Shown here: in pieces, positions 1-8,331 of the stretch
How positions within the stretch are numbered: the first letter of the stretch is position 1
How the letters are laid out: each line of letters starts with the position of its first letter
Origin: Flavobacteriales bacterium UBA6057
GTDB taxonomy: Bacteria > Bacteroidota > Bacteroidia > Flavobacteriales_G > Salibacteraceae
Length of the DNA stretch: 64,000 nt
Reading direction: 5' to 3'
Assembly: GCA_002428995.1 (NCBI GenBank)
Contig: DIYJ01000020.1
Span: forward strand, 241,063-305,062
Notes under the pieces: generated by a model
What the model was told of the DNA's origin: nothing
Seen by the model: only the letters and a program-made list of their open reading frames with translations
Database searches by the model: none
Position numbers and translations under genes: made by a program

Positions 1-304
1 AGAAAAGGAGCCCAGCGATGAGCGTAGCCAACAGGCCCTTCTGTGCCAATGATTGATTCCCCTTCTTGATGGCGCGTTGCGCCAAAAGCATCGTTGCACT
101 GCTGATCAGAATAACTACAGTGCTGGCATAAAACATCTGAGGGAGGTCGAAATACAGCCAGTTTCCTTCTGCTTGTCTTACGATGTACGCACTGGTAAGT
201 CCTGCAAAGAGCATCACAATCCCAACGATGCCAATCCACATCATCGGTTTTGCCGCTTTTCTCTTCGCTTCCTGAATTTCGTTCTGTGTAAATGTCGCTT
301 CCAT
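1..304 (-). CDS. Cytochrome c oxidase subunit III family protein, N-terminal part (runs off the window)
   Basis: The minus-strand reading frame begins at ATG 304 and stays open to the window edge, giving about 101 residues. The N-terminus is a charged cytoplasmic stretch (MEATFTQNEIQEAKRK) followed by a first membrane segment (MMWIGIVGIVMLFAGLTSAY) and a second hydrophobic segment (ASTVVILISSATMLLAQRA). This pattern matches the heme-copper oxidase subunit III proteins that follow the heme O synthase gene in Bacteroidota cytochrome oxidase clusters. The gene starts 7 bases after the cyoE stop, so the two are probably cotranscribed. Subunit III is an integral membrane subunit that supports the oxygen-reducing core. 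The identification rests on the N-terminal third and the gene order. Confidence 0.75.
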   Translation of the reverse strand, partial: MEATFTQNEIQEAKRKAAKPMMWIGIVGIVMLFAGLTSAYIVRQAEGNWLYFDLPQMFYASTVVILISSATMLLAQRAIKKGNQSLAQKGLLATLIAGLLF

Positions 305-310
305 GTTCAA

Positions 311-1195
311 TTAAATTAGGTACAGTAACTGCACAATTGGTAGATAAACAAACGAAGCGAACATGAGTTGAAGGGCGGCCTTATCATTTAATTCACGATA
401 GAGCTTAATAGCATAGACAAGGAACCCTGTACCGGTGAGCGCCACCAATACCATCGGCACGATTGCCATGTCTGTAAAGACTAGCGGGAACAGGCTGATC
501 GGTATTAAGAACAGGGTGTAAATCAGAATATAAAGAGCAGAAACCCTGCTCTTTCCGGTAGCCGAGGGAAGCAACCGGAAGCCAGCTTTTGAATAATCAC
601 CTTCCGCCTTCCATGCGATGGCCCAAAAATGAGGGAACTGCCAAATGAACTGGGTGGCAAACAACAGTCCGGGAATGAGTCCAAAATGGTCTGTAGCAGC
701 TACATAACCAAGCATTGGAGGAATAGCTCCTGGAAATGCGCCCACAAATACCGCGATTGGCCCCATGCGCTTCATGGGTGTGTAAACGGCCACGTAGAGA
801 AAAAGAGCCAAAAGCCCTAAGATGCCACTGAGTGGATTGATTCCAAGCCAGAGCACGGACACGCCAAGAATTCCTGTGAGGATGGCAACAGTAGATGCCT
901 CAAAAACATCCATGCGCCCGTCCGGGATAGGTCGATCTGCCGTTCGCTTCATGTAGCGATCGAGGTCTTTTTCAATAATCTGGTTAAATGCATTGGAGGA
1001 ACCAGTAACGAGGAAACCTCCGAAGACTAACAAGATCAGTTCCCCCCAAACGATTCCGCTGAATCCTGTCGCAAAAATGTATCCTGTAAGTGCACTGAAG
1101 ACGACCAGCGAGGCCAGGCGCATTTTGGTTAGCTGAGCATAATCAGACACCTTGGCCTTCAACGAATAGGATATGGAAGCACTGCGCACTTTCAT
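311..1195 (-). CDS. cyoE: Protoheme IX farnesyltransferase (heme O synthase)
   Basis: This inner-membrane UbiA-family prenyltransferase joins farnesyl diphosphate to heme B to make heme O, the precursor of the heme A used by cytochrome c oxidase. The polytopic protein carries the Asp-rich prenyl-diphosphate motif N71-QIIEKDLD-R with D77 and D79, followed by the typical YMKRTADRPIP stretch. Length is 294 residues from ATG 1195, normal for the family. A longer frame would start at TTG 1210, but that codon lies inside a good -7 element (TACCTTTG), so ATG 1195 is preferred. The oxidase subunit III gene follows after 6 bases, and hemW is divergent, so heme handling clusters here. Confidence 0.95.
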   Translation of the reverse strand: MKVRSASISYSLKAKVSDYAQLTKMRLASLVVFSALTGYIFATGFSGIVWGELILLVFGGFLVTGSSNAFNQIIEKDLDRYMKRTADRPIPDGRMDVFEASTVAILTGILGVSVLWLGINPLSGILGLLALFLYVAVYTPMKRMGPIAVFVGAFPGAIPPMLGYVAATDHFGLIPGLLFATQFIWQFPHFWAIAWKAEGDYSKAGFRLLPSATGKSRVSALYILIYTLFLIPISLFPLVFTDMAIVPMVLVALTGTGFLVYAIKLYRELNDKAALQLMFASFVYLPIVQLLYLI

Positions 1196-1207
1196 GTAAC
1201 AAGGCTG

Positions 1208-1215
1208 CAAAGGTA
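1208..1215 (-). promoter_or_regulatory. Candidate -7 promoter element for cyoE
   Basis: TACCTTTG on the minus strand matches the Bacteroidota -7 consensus TAnnTTTG exactly. Its last G is 12 bases before the ATG at 1195. No TTG at a normal -33 distance was found. Confidence 0.5.
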
Positions 1216-1247
1216 TTGTGCAAAAACGAGAAATAGGATCGGGATTC

Positions 1248-1255
1248 TAATTTTG
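1248..1255 (+). promoter_or_regulatory. Candidate -7 promoter element for hemW (leaderless arrangement)
   Basis: TAATTTTG matches TAnnTTTG exactly and ends only 4 bases before the GTG start codon at 1260. Transcription starting at the usual distance would begin at or next to the start codon. The element lies back to back with the cyoE element at 1208-1215. Confidence 0.5.
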
Positions 1256-1259
1256 GCCG

Positions 1260-2390
1260 GTGAGCGGAATTTACATTCACATTCCCTTTTGCAGAAAGGC
1301 TTGCAGCTACTGCGACTTCCACTTTTCAACGGGCTTGAAGAATGTGGATAAGTTAATGGCTGGACTACTGACAGAGATTGAACTTCGGAAGGATGAGTTG
1401 CCCGCTGCTCCCACAACCATCTACTTCGGGGGTGGAACACCGTCCCTGGTTCCGCTGGGTGCATTAGAGAACATTTTGCGATCGCTGGAGCAAAAAGTCT
1501 CCTTTGAAAAACTGAAGGAGGTGACGTTGGAAGCCAACCCGGAAGACGTAAGTAATGTGCAGCTGTCAGGCTGGAGAAAGATGGGAATCGATCGTTTAAG
1601 CATCGGCACTCAATCCTTTTTCGAAGAGGATTTGCGTTTCATGAATCGCGATCACACCCCTGAGCAGGCCGAAGGGGCGGTAAAGCGTGCGCAGGATGCG
1701 GGTTACGACAACATCACCATCGACTTGATCTATGGCATTCCAAACCAATCGAAAATTCGCTGGCAGGAGAATGTGGGGAAAGCCCTTTCCCTGGAGACTC
1801 AGCATCTGAGCAGCTACTGCCTCACTATTGAGCCCCGAACCGCACTGCACTACGCGTTGGAAACCGATCAATTTGCTGAGAAAGCAGATGATGAAGTAGA
1901 GGCAGAATACCTCTACTTACACGAGGCTTTGGAAGCAAATGGCTTTGAACACTATGAGATTTCAAATTTCGCCCGCTCCGGTTTTCGTGCCTTGCACAAC
2001 GGGAACTACTGGAGCGGGAAACCTTACGTAGGCATTGGTCCATCTGCTCATTCGTTTGACGGTAAGCTCAGGAGAAAGTGGAACGTTCCAAACAATGCGA
2101 AATACATGCAGTCTCTTCGGGAACAGCAGTTACAATCAGAGTCTGAAGACCTGACTTTGACCGAGCGCTGTAACGAAATTGTTATGACATCTCTGAGGAC
2201 AGTGGAAGGCATTGCACTTTCGCAACTGAAGGAACAAGCCGATGCAGATTGGATGAAAAGCTTTTCATACAACGTTTCGAACCTTTCACTAAAAATGCAA
2301 GGCTGGCTGCAAAAAGATGACGACCGAATTCTCATGCATCCAAAACAATGGTTAAAATGTGACGCCATATTGCGTAACATCATCGTGTAG
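1260..2390 (+). CDS. hemW: Radical SAM heme chaperone HemW
   Basis: Coproporphyrinogen III oxidase-like radical SAM protein; members of the HemW branch bind heme and deliver it to respiratory enzymes rather than oxidise coproporphyrinogen. The N-terminus IYIHIPFCRKACSYCDF carries the [4Fe-4S]/SAM cysteines C11, C15 and C18 in the CxxxCxxC spacing, followed by YFGGGTPSL (SAM-binding GGGTP) and the typical FARSGFRALHNGNYW stretch. Length 376 residues is normal. The start is GTG at 1260; no upstream ATG is available in frame and a -7-like element lies 4 bases before it. Location next to cyoE and oxidase genes fits a role in heme delivery. Confidence 0.9.
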   Translation: MSGIYIHIPFCRKACSYCDFHFSTGLKNVDKLMAGLLTEIELRKDELPAAPTTIYFGGGTPSLVPLGALENILRSLEQKVSFEKLKEVTLEANPEDVSNVQLSGWRKMGIDRLSIGTQSFFEEDLRFMNRDHTPEQAEGAVKRAQDAGYDNITIDLIYGIPNQSKIRWQENVGKALSLETQHLSSYCLTIEPRTALHYALETDQFAEKADDEVEAEYLYLHEALEANGFEHYEISNFARSGFRALHNGNYWSGKPYVGIGPSAHSFDGKLRRKWNVPNNAKYMQSLREQQLQSESEDLTLTERCNEIVMTSLRTVEGIALSQLKEQADADWMKSFSYNVSNLSLKMQGWLQKDDDRILMHPKQWLKCDAILRNIIV

Positions 2391-2421
2391 TAGCGAGCTC
2401 TAAATCCTGAAAACCACCACT

Positions 2422-3132
2422 ATGGATCTACAAAACGGCATTGATATCTCACTGCCTTACACTGCTGACCCAAATGCCACCTCTGCATGGTATGTAAGTC
2501 CTGTAAGGATTGAACCGGTGCGCGGAAACGGATTTGTTGGCAGTGTAAAAGAAGGAGGTTCGGTCAATTTCAGAGATGTGACGCTGAATCCTCATGGCAA
2601 TGGAACGCACACAGAGTGCGTGGGACACATTGCCCCGGAATGCTTCAGCATCAATCAATGTCTGAAGCGCTGGTTTTTCGATGCCCTGTTGGTAACGATC
2701 AACCCCGAAATAAGGGATGAAGATCGAGTGATCTCACTGTGGCAACTGCAAAAGGAAGTTGATGATCAGCGCCCGGAAGCATTGATCATTCGGACATTGC
2801 CTAACGACCCTTCCAAACTCCATCGAAACTACTCGAATTCCAATCCTGCCTATCTGGATGAAAGCGCTGCACGATGGATCAAAGAAATTGGAGTTGATCA
2901 CCTGCTGTTGGATTTGCCTTCGGTAGACCGGGAGGTAGATGGTGGTATACTGGCAGCCCATCGGGCCTTCTGGAACTATCCTGAAGATCCAAGAATGGAG
3001 GCTACAATTACCGAGTTGGTATACGTACCAAGTTCGGTTTCAGACGGACTGTATCGACTCAACCTGCAAGTCGCCCCACTCGAAAACGATGCTGCCCCTA
3101 GTCGGCCAGTGTTATTCCCACACCCTACATAA
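2422..3132 (+). CDS. Cyclase-family metal-dependent hydrolase (kynurenine formamidase-like)
   Basis: The 236-residue protein has the cyclase/arylformamidase metal-binding signature: H58-GNGTH63-TECVGH69, a variant of HxGTHxDxPxH. Family members hydrolyse amides or cyclic bonds; the best known bacterial one is KynB, which converts N-formylkynurenine to kynurenine. A tryptophan 2,3-dioxygenase gene lies 54 kb further on in this window, so the formamidase role is possible but only inferred. The start is ATG 2422, 31 bases after hemW on the same strand. The conserved C-terminal LLLDLPSVDREVDGG segment is also typical for the fold. Confidence is high for the family and low for the substrate. Confidence 0.8.
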   Translation: MDLQNGIDISLPYTADPNATSAWYVSPVRIEPVRGNGFVGSVKEGGSVNFRDVTLNPHGNGTHTECVGHIAPECFSINQCLKRWFFDALLVTINPEIRDEDRVISLWQLQKEVDDQRPEALIIRTLPNDPSKLHRNYSNSNPAYLDESAARWIKEIGVDHLLLDLPSVDREVDGGILAAHRAFWNYPEDPRMEATITELVYVPSSVSDGLYRLNLQVAPLENDAAPSRPVLFPHPT

Positions 3133-3200
3133 TCACGCAAACCAAACTAGAAGCGAAATAAAATTTTGTATTTTCAAAACATCCCAAATTATATTCTAAG

Positions 3201-3677
3201 ATGCCGCGAGCATTAGATCAAACCGATTATAAGATTCTGAACATCTTACAAGAGCGTGGTCGCATTACCAACATTGACCTCAGCCGTGAGATCAAGCTTT
3301 CGCCTGCCCCAACACTCGAACGTGTCAAAAAGCTGGAACGAGAACACTACATTGAAGGCTATCATGCAGACGTGAACCTTAACAAACTAGGGATCACGAT
3401 TAAAGCTTTCATGCAAGTCACACTTGTTCACCAGAAGGACGTGGAGATTCATCGTTTCATTGAAGAGATCATTAAAATCCCCGAAGTGATAGAGTGCCAT
3501 CAGGTGACGGGAGACTACGACTATCACATCAAGGTTTATTCACGTGATATTTCAAGCCTGGACAGGCTCATCACCGATCGTATCAGCAAGATTCCACAGG
3601 TGGCTCAAATCAAGTCTCATATCATCCTAAATACCGTAAAGCAGTCCAAGGTAGCGCCTTCGCTCTCCAATACCTGA
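3201..3677 (+). CDS. Lrp/AsnC family transcriptional regulator
   Basis: The 158-residue protein has the classic two-part layout. An N-terminal winged helix-turn-helix (about residues 6-60, LDQTDYKILNILQERGR then LSREIKLSPAPTLERVKKLE) is followed by an effector-binding RAM/AsnC domain (about 70-150, with IPEVIECHQVTGDYDYHIKV). Family members bind amino acids and regulate amino-acid metabolism or transport as dimers to octamers. In Bacteroidota this type often starts MPRxLDxTDxKIL. The 68-base upstream gap is AT-rich (AAATTTTG at 3161-3168 is a weak promoter match). MmcQ/YjbR follows after 7 bases, suggesting cotranscription. The regulated genes cannot be deduced. Confidence 0.92.
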   Translation: MPRALDQTDYKILNILQERGRITNIDLSREIKLSPAPTLERVKKLEREHYIEGYHADVNLNKLGITIKAFMQVTLVHQKDVEIHRFIEEIIKIPEVIECHQVTGDYDYHIKVYSRDISSLDRLITDRISKIPQVAQIKSHIILNTVKQSKVAPSLSNT

Positions 3678-3684
3678 GCAAACG

Positions 3685-4041
3685 ATGAACATCGAGTCTT
3701 TCAGAGAGTATTGTCTCCAGAAGCCTGGTGTGACCGAAGAGTTCCCTTTTGACGAGAGCACCCTGGTGTTTAAGGTGATGGGGAAAATGTTCAGCGCCAC
3801 TGGTATTGACAATTTCGCGAGCGTGAACCTCAAATGCGACCCGGAACGAGCAGTAGAGTTGCGCGAAGAAAACGAGGGTATTTTGCCGGGCTATCACATG
3901 AGCAAAAAACACTGGAACACCGTTTTGTGTGATGGGTCCGTCAGCGATGAGCTTATTCTGGAATTGACCGATCACTCCTATGATTTGGTGGTTGCCAAGC
4001 TTACCCGCAAGGACAAAGAAGCGTTGAAAAGTCTTTCGTAA
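3685..4041 (+). CDS. MmcQ/YjbR family protein
   Basis: The 118-residue protein matches the MmcQ/YjbR (CyaY-like fold) family: N-terminal MNIESFREYCLQKPGVTEEFPF, central VFKVMGKMFSATG, NLKCDPERAVELRE and the C-terminal GYHMSKKHWNTVLCDGSVSD stretch. These small proteins are sometimes described as DNA-binding, but the molecular role is not firmly known. It starts 7 bases after the Lrp-type regulator, so the pair is probably one transcript. Length is normal and nothing is missing. Confidence 0.9.
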   Translation: MNIESFREYCLQKPGVTEEFPFDESTLVFKVMGKMFSATGIDNFASVNLKCDPERAVELREENEGILPGYHMSKKHWNTVLCDGSVSDELILELTDHSYDLVVAKLTRKDKEALKSLS

Positions 4042-4069
4042 AGAGGCGCTCCGAGGCGTGGATGTCGAT

Positions 4070-4077
4070 TTACTTTG
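4070..4077 (+). promoter_or_regulatory. Candidate -7 promoter element for the DUF502 gene
   Basis: TTACTTTG, followed by C, lies 18 bases before ATG 4096. The identical TTACTTTGC occurs before recG and before the DUF4407 gene. Confidence 0.45.
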
Positions 4078-4095
4078 CGTGTAACTTCATAAGCC

Positions 4096-4686
4096 ATGAA
4101 ACACGTTCTGAGGCAGATCGTCAGCTACTTCCTTCGCGGCCTGATTTTTTTGGTTCCCACAGCGGCCACAGTGTACGTGTTTGTGCAATCCTTCATCTAC
4201 ATTGATGGGATTATCCACTATGAAATACCCGTACTGGGGGTAGAGTTTCCGGGGCTGGGTTTGCTCACTTTGCTGGGCATCATTACGATCGTAGGAATGA
4301 TCGGTAGCACCGTGCTGGCACAACCTTTCATTTATTGGGGCAATCAGTTTTTGGAACGCGCCCCGCTGGTCAAAACGGTTTACACGGCTGTTAAAGACCT
4401 AATCTCTGCCTTTGTTGGTCAGGAAAAAAGGTTTGACCGCCCTGTTCTGGTCAAGATGTACGAAAATGCCGAGGTTCAGAAACTCGGGTTCCTGACTCGG
4501 GAAGACCTTTCTGACATAGGCCTGGGCAAGGAAAAGGTGGCCGTTTATTTGCCTCACAGCTATGCGTTTTCGGGAAACCTTTTTGTGGTGCCTGCCGCCA
4601 ACGTAACTCCCATTGATGCCAAACCCGCGGACGTGATGAAATTCATCGTCTCGGGAGGAGTAACCAAACTTGAGGACCTCCATTGA
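4096..4686 (+). CDS. DUF502 family inner-membrane protein
   Basis: The 196-residue protein has two clear membrane segments (about residues 10-32, FLRGLIFLVPTAATVYVFVQ; and about 48-78, LGLLTLLGIITIVGMIGSTV) and a soluble C-terminal part containing RAPLVKTVYTAVKDLISAF and VAVYLPHSYAFSGNLFVVP. This is the standard layout of DUF502, a widespread family related to plant COV1-like proteins whose function in bacteria is unknown. Its stop overlaps the start of the next transporter gene (TTGA), so translation is probably coupled. Confidence 0.85.
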   Translation: MKHVLRQIVSYFLRGLIFLVPTAATVYVFVQSFIYIDGIIHYEIPVLGVEFPGLGLLTLLGIITIVGMIGSTVLAQPFIYWGNQFLERAPLVKTVYTAVKDLISAFVGQEKRFDRPVLVKMYENAEVQKLGFLTREDLSDIGLGKEKVAVYLPHSYAFSGNLFVVPAANVTPIDAKPADVMKFIVSGGVTKLEDLH

Positions 4687-5585
4687 ACTCATTCTTAGCG
4701 AAGAACAGACACACGCTCAGTTTGCATGGCGTGATTTTTCTGTGGGGTTTCACCGGCATCCTCGGCAGGCTCATTTCCATTTCCTCGTTCAGCATCGTTT
4801 GGTGGCGCATGGTGATTGCTCTGGCGGGATTGATTGTGTTCATGATCGCTACCAAGCGTTCGTTCAAGACTTCACTGAAGTACCGGATTCAATACCTGGT
4901 GACCGGTGTAGTGACCGCAGGCCACTGGATCCTGTTTTTTGAAGCGTTGAAGGTGTCCAATGTCTCCATTACGCTGACCACCCTCGCTTCCACTTCCCTT
5001 TTTGTTGCTCTGCTGGAGCCTCTCTTTTTCAAACGCAGGATCATCCCTTATGAAGTACTCTTTGGAGTGATCACATTGGTGGGTTTAGCCGTCATTTTTC
5101 AGTTTGAAACCCAGTATGGGCTGGGAATTCTGCTGGCACTAGGTTCCGCTTTACTGGCGGCTGTGTTTGGCACCGTCAACGGATTATTCGTGAAACAAGA
5201 CAGTCCAACGCTGATCACTACCATAGAAATGGCGGGAGGAGTTTTGGGAATAACCATCTACTACGCACTCGTGGATGGTTTTGAAAGCTTCGCACTTCCA
5301 GAGACCATCGACTGGGTTTACTTGCTCATTCTCGGATTGGTGTGCACCTCCTTCGCGTTTGTAATAAGCATCGATGTGATGAAGGAACTGAGCCCGTTTA
5401 CCGTTTCCATCAGCATCAACATGGAACCGATCTATGCCATTGTGTTTGCACTTCTGATCTTTCAGGAAGATGAATTTATGAGCCCTGGATTCTACGTAGG
5501 AGCAGTCATTGTAATGGGAATGATCTTCCTAAACAGCATGATTAAGAAGCGGCAGAACAGGCGAAAGGCGCCAGAATCTACTTAG
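4683..5585 (+). CDS. EamA/DMT-superfamily transporter
   Basis: The 300-residue protein is almost entirely hydrophobic with about ten predicted membrane segments in two EamA repeats (first half ends near LLALGSALLAAVFGTVNG, second near MGMIFLNSMIKKRQNRRK). EamA proteins export or import small metabolites; the substrate cannot be read from sequence. The start is TTG at 4683, overlapping the DUF502 stop as TTGA. No ATG exists until after the first membrane segment, so this unusual start is preferred. The stop codon interlocks with the stop of the convergent PKD gene in a 4-base overlap. Confidence 0.85.
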   Translation: MNSFLAKNRHTLSLHGVIFLWGFTGILGRLISISSFSIVWWRMVIALAGLIVFMIATKRSFKTSLKYRIQYLVTGVVTAGHWILFFEALKVSNVSITLTTLASTSLFVALLEPLFFKRRIIPYEVLFGVITLVGLAVIFQFETQYGLGILLALGSALLAAVFGTVNGLFVKQDSPTLITTIEMAGGVLGITIYYALVDGFESFALPETIDWVYLLILGLVCTSFAFVISIDVMKELSPFTVSISINMEPIYAIVFALLIFQEDEFMSPGFYVGAVIVMGMIFLNSMIKKRQNRRKAPEST

Positions 5586-6865
5586 TGGACGATCAAGGGC
5601 TGCGCTTCTGGTCCGCGCTCCGTTTGAACAACTACCCTGTAAATGCCTGGTGCCAGATCAGGACTCAAATCCACAGATGTGACATTCGTGAGGTCTCGAC
5701 CTTCATAAACGCTACGTCCACTCGGATCAAGAATCTGGATTCGGTTCACCAAACTCTGACGCGACCAGCGCACGGTAAACAGGCCACTGGAAGGATTGGG
5801 AAAAACAGCCCACTCAGACTCAGTACTCTTATCATCCAACCCGAGAGGGAATACATTTACATCCTTGCATGTGAACGAACAGAGCGCACCTCCAGCGAAG
5901 TATTTGCGCAGGCATACTTCATACGTTCCGGGAGCGGTGAAAGTGCGTGTTGGTTCTGTAGTAGTGGAGACAAAGCCATCGCTGAATTCCCACTCCAGGC
6001 TTTGAAAATCGTTCCGCGTCACAGGCTCAAAGGTGTAGGTGAGTCCCTGTACTTGCTCAAAGAAAAACTGACTGAAACATGTCTCCTCGATTCGCACACG
6101 CTGACGGAGAACGTCCACACACGACTCATCGGAGTTTGCGACACGCAATTGAACCTCGTAGTTTCCAATCTGACCGAAATCATAGGTTGGGCTGTCCTCG
6201 TCAGACACTCCTATTCCATCTCCAAAACTCCAATCAGTGGTTTCAAAGTCACCCCGCGATTCGTTTTGAAAAAACACCGTGTAGCCCTGCGCATCGACAT
6301 CGAACAAGGCCTCGCAGGCTTTTTCCTGCACAGTGATGGTATCGCAAAAAACATCGCAGAGCACCGGGCCATCGTATAAGCTCAAGCATACTACATAGGT
6401 GCCGGAAGAATCATAAATGTGTTGCGGATCATCATCCGATGAAAAGGTAGAATCTCCGAAATCCCAGCTGAGGGAATCGAAATCTCCCAGCGAGCCACTC
6501 GAAAAGTTATAGTCCAATCCTCCCTCGGTCCAGTCAAATGCAGCGCTGCAAGTAACTCCACCGATGTAAACCAGATCACATACATAATCGTAGCAGTCAC
6601 CATCCGGATCGGCAATGAACTGACACAGCTCATACACTCCATTCTGCTGATAGGTATAGGTATGATCCCCACTCTCGTAGGCGAACTCACCGTCACCGTA
6701 ATTGTAGCCGATTTCGGTGTAGGCACCGGTCGCTTGATTTTCAATGTCTACCGCTAACACTAACCCCGAGGTATCCCAAGCAAAACCGCCCGTACAAGAC
6801 TGACTGTGAAGCTGATGCACAAAGAATAAACTGAGGACCAGAAGAACCGAGGAGTGTTTCAACAT
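5582..6865 (-). CDS. Secreted PKD-domain protein with T9SS sorting domain
   Basis: The protein has 427 residues from ATG 6865. A signal peptide (LLVLSLFFVHQLHSQS) is followed by four PKD-like domains with the recurring WxFGD motif (YNYGDGEF, LSWDFGDSTFSS, TDWSFGDGIG, LEWEFSDGF) and paired Cys in the VCL positions. The protein ends in a type A T9SS sorting domain (VFPNPSSGLFTVRW ... LAPGIYRVVVQTERG). It is therefore expected to pass the outer membrane through the PorU/PorV-dependent system and be displayed or released. An upstream TTG-like extension (to 6892) would overlap the preceding gene and spoil the signal peptide, so ATG 6865 is chosen. It is a tandem paralogue of the gene at 6882-8180. 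Confidence 0.85.
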   Translation of the reverse strand: MLKHSSVLLVLSLFFVHQLHSQSCTGGFAWDTSGLVLAVDIENQATGAYTEIGYNYGDGEFAYESGDHTYTYQQNGVYELCQFIADPDGDCYDYVCDLVYIGGVTCSAAFDWTEGGLDYNFSSGSLGDFDSLSWDFGDSTFSSDDDPQHIYDSSGTYVVCLSLYDGPVLCDVFCDTITVQEKACEALFDVDAQGYTVFFQNESRGDFETTDWSFGDGIGVSDEDSPTYDFGQIGNYEVQLRVANSDESCVDVLRQRVRIEETCFSQFFFEQVQGLTYTFEPVTRNDFQSLEWEFSDGFVSTTTEPTRTFTAPGTYEVCLRKYFAGGALCSFTCKDVNVFPLGLDDKSTESEWAVFPNPSSGLFTVRWSRQSLVNRIQILDPSGRSVYEGRDLTNVTSVDLSPDLAPGIYRVVVQTERGPEAQPLIVH

Positions 6866-6881
6866 AAGCGAGGTTTTAGCA

Positions 6882-8180
6882 CTAGCGCACAAGCACGCGC
6901 TCTATGGTGACGTTACCACGACCATCCGTTGCCTTAATCACGTACGTCCCTGAAGAACCTTCCCAGCTGATGAGTCGTGCAGAGGATTGAGCATTGAGCT
7001 GCTGCATTGATAGCACGCGCCCCGTCAAATCCATGACTTCCACTTGCCAGGGTTCACCATTCATGGAACTCCACTTCACAAAAACCTGGGAAGCATCGGA
7101 AGGATTCGGGTAGATCTGTAATCCTTGTTGAGCTCGATCGGAAATCCCGAGCGGATAAACGTCTACTTCCTTGCATTCCTCACCACAGAGAAATTCTCCG
7201 TCAAATGTCTTCAGGCATACTTCGTAAGTACCGGGGGCATTGTAGGTGTAGGATGGATTCAGGAAGCTGGTGGAGTTGCCATCTCCAAAGCTCCATTCCA
7301 CATCTGTGAAACCCGCTGGAGTTGTATTCTGGAATTGAAAAGCGTTGGCAGAATTGAAGGAATAGGTAAAGTCTGTCTCGCAGGTAAACTCCGAAACCGT
7401 AACATCCTCACAGTAAAGGTCGAAGCAGCCAGCGAGGATATTGGTAATGGTTAAGCACACATTGTAGGTGCCTGGCGCAGAATAGACATGCGAGGAGGAT
7501 GCTGAAGGAAAAGAACCATCTCCGAAGCTCCAGAGCTCGTTGGTATAGTTTCCTGTGGATAGGTTCTGGCAGTTGACTTCGAGTTCGTTGGTCGTTGCGA
7601 TAAAATCGGCAGCGCATCCACCACCGCCTCCACCTCCGCCACCGGAAACAGTGATGTCCTCGCAGTAGAAGTCAAAGCAAGAACCATTTGTGTCAAACAC
7701 CTCCAAACACACTTCATAGGTTCCGGCTGTTATGTATGTGTAAGCCGGATTGAGCTCATCAGAGAAACCAAAACCGTCCCCAAAATCCCAAAACACCTCG
7801 TTAAAAGATCCTGTCGAAAAGTTCGCAAACTGCACATTGAGTCCATTGGACGAAGAAGTAAAATCAGCCATGCAGTTACTGTTCATCACTTCAATCGAAT
7901 CACACAGGCTGTCGCATACTGAACCATTGAAAAACAAGTAGAAACAAGCCCAATAGGTACCAGGAGCAGCGTAGGTGTGAATCCCAAAGGAATCTGTAGA
8001 GGTAGTTCCATCACCAAAATCCCACAGCAACGAATCATACTGACCGGTTGAGTTATTGCTGTAGAAAATGTCAAGGCCGGACGGGAATACGTCAATATCT
8101 ACCTGACATTGAGCGTTCGCCTTTGGCTGGTAAAAACCAATTAAGCCTAAAATGGTTAGGATGAGTGTCGCTGATCTCAT
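6882..8180 (-). CDS. Secreted PKD-domain protein with T9SS sorting domain
   Basis: The protein has 432 residues. The signal peptide MRSATLILTILGLIGFYQ...NAQC is followed by four PKD-like domains (LLWDFGDGTTST, VFWDFGDGFGFSD, ELWSFGDGSFPS, VEWSFGDGNSTSF), each ending in a GTYxxCL strand. A run of nine Gly residues links domains two and three, just before a Cys. The C-terminus is a T9SS sorting domain (LQIYPNPSDASQVFVKW ... GTYVIKATDGRGNVTIERVLVR). PKD domains usually mediate protein-protein or protein-carbohydrate contacts on the surface. It is 16 bases upstream of its paralogue at 5582-6865 and divergent from ispG; the two PKD genes are probably one transcript. Confidence 0.87.
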   Translation of the reverse strand: MRSATLILTILGLIGFYQPKANAQCQVDIDVFPSGLDIFYSNNSTGQYDSLLWDFGDGTTSTDSFGIHTYAAPGTYWACFYLFFNGSVCDSLCDSIEVMNSNCMADFTSSSNGLNVQFANFSTGSFNEVFWDFGDGFGFSDELNPAYTYITAGTYEVCLEVFDTNGSCFDFYCEDITVSGGGGGGGGGCAADFIATTNELEVNCQNLSTGNYTNELWSFGDGSFPSASSSHVYSAPGTYNVCLTITNILAGCFDLYCEDVTVSEFTCETDFTYSFNSANAFQFQNTTPAGFTDVEWSFGDGNSTSFLNPSYTYNAPGTYEVCLKTFDGEFLCGEECKEVDVYPLGISDRAQQGLQIYPNPSDASQVFVKWSSMNGEPWQVEVMDLTGRVLSMQQLNAQSSARLISWEGSSGTYVIKATDGRGNVTIERVLVR

Positions 8181-8319
8181 GGCAAAAGATTTAATCGTTT
8201 CAGAAACGTTGATCGCTTATGAAGCGTTGGTTGAATCCAATACAAAGAGAATCAAAAAATTAACCCCACTCTACCCACAAAATCATGCGTTGCCCATTTC
8301 GAAGGTGTGGCGCAAAAAA

Positions 8320-8327
8320 TACCTTTG
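8320..8327 (+). promoter_or_regulatory. Candidate -7 promoter element for ispG (leaderless arrangement)
   Basis: TACCTTTG matches TAnnTTTG exactly and ends 4 bases before ATG 8332. The same spacing is seen at hemW and recG. Confidence 0.5.
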
Positions 8328-8331
8328 AGCC

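Noticed and set aside
311..1210. cyoE start at TTG 1210
   Set aside because: The codon overlaps the last three bases of the -7 element TACCTTTG, so it would not be in the transcript; ATG 1195 also gives the usual N-terminus.
5585..6379. A 264-codon open frame on the plus strand antisense to the PKD gene
   Set aside because: The minus-strand frame has a signal peptide, repeated PKD motifs and a sorting domain; the plus-strand translation shows no domain pattern.
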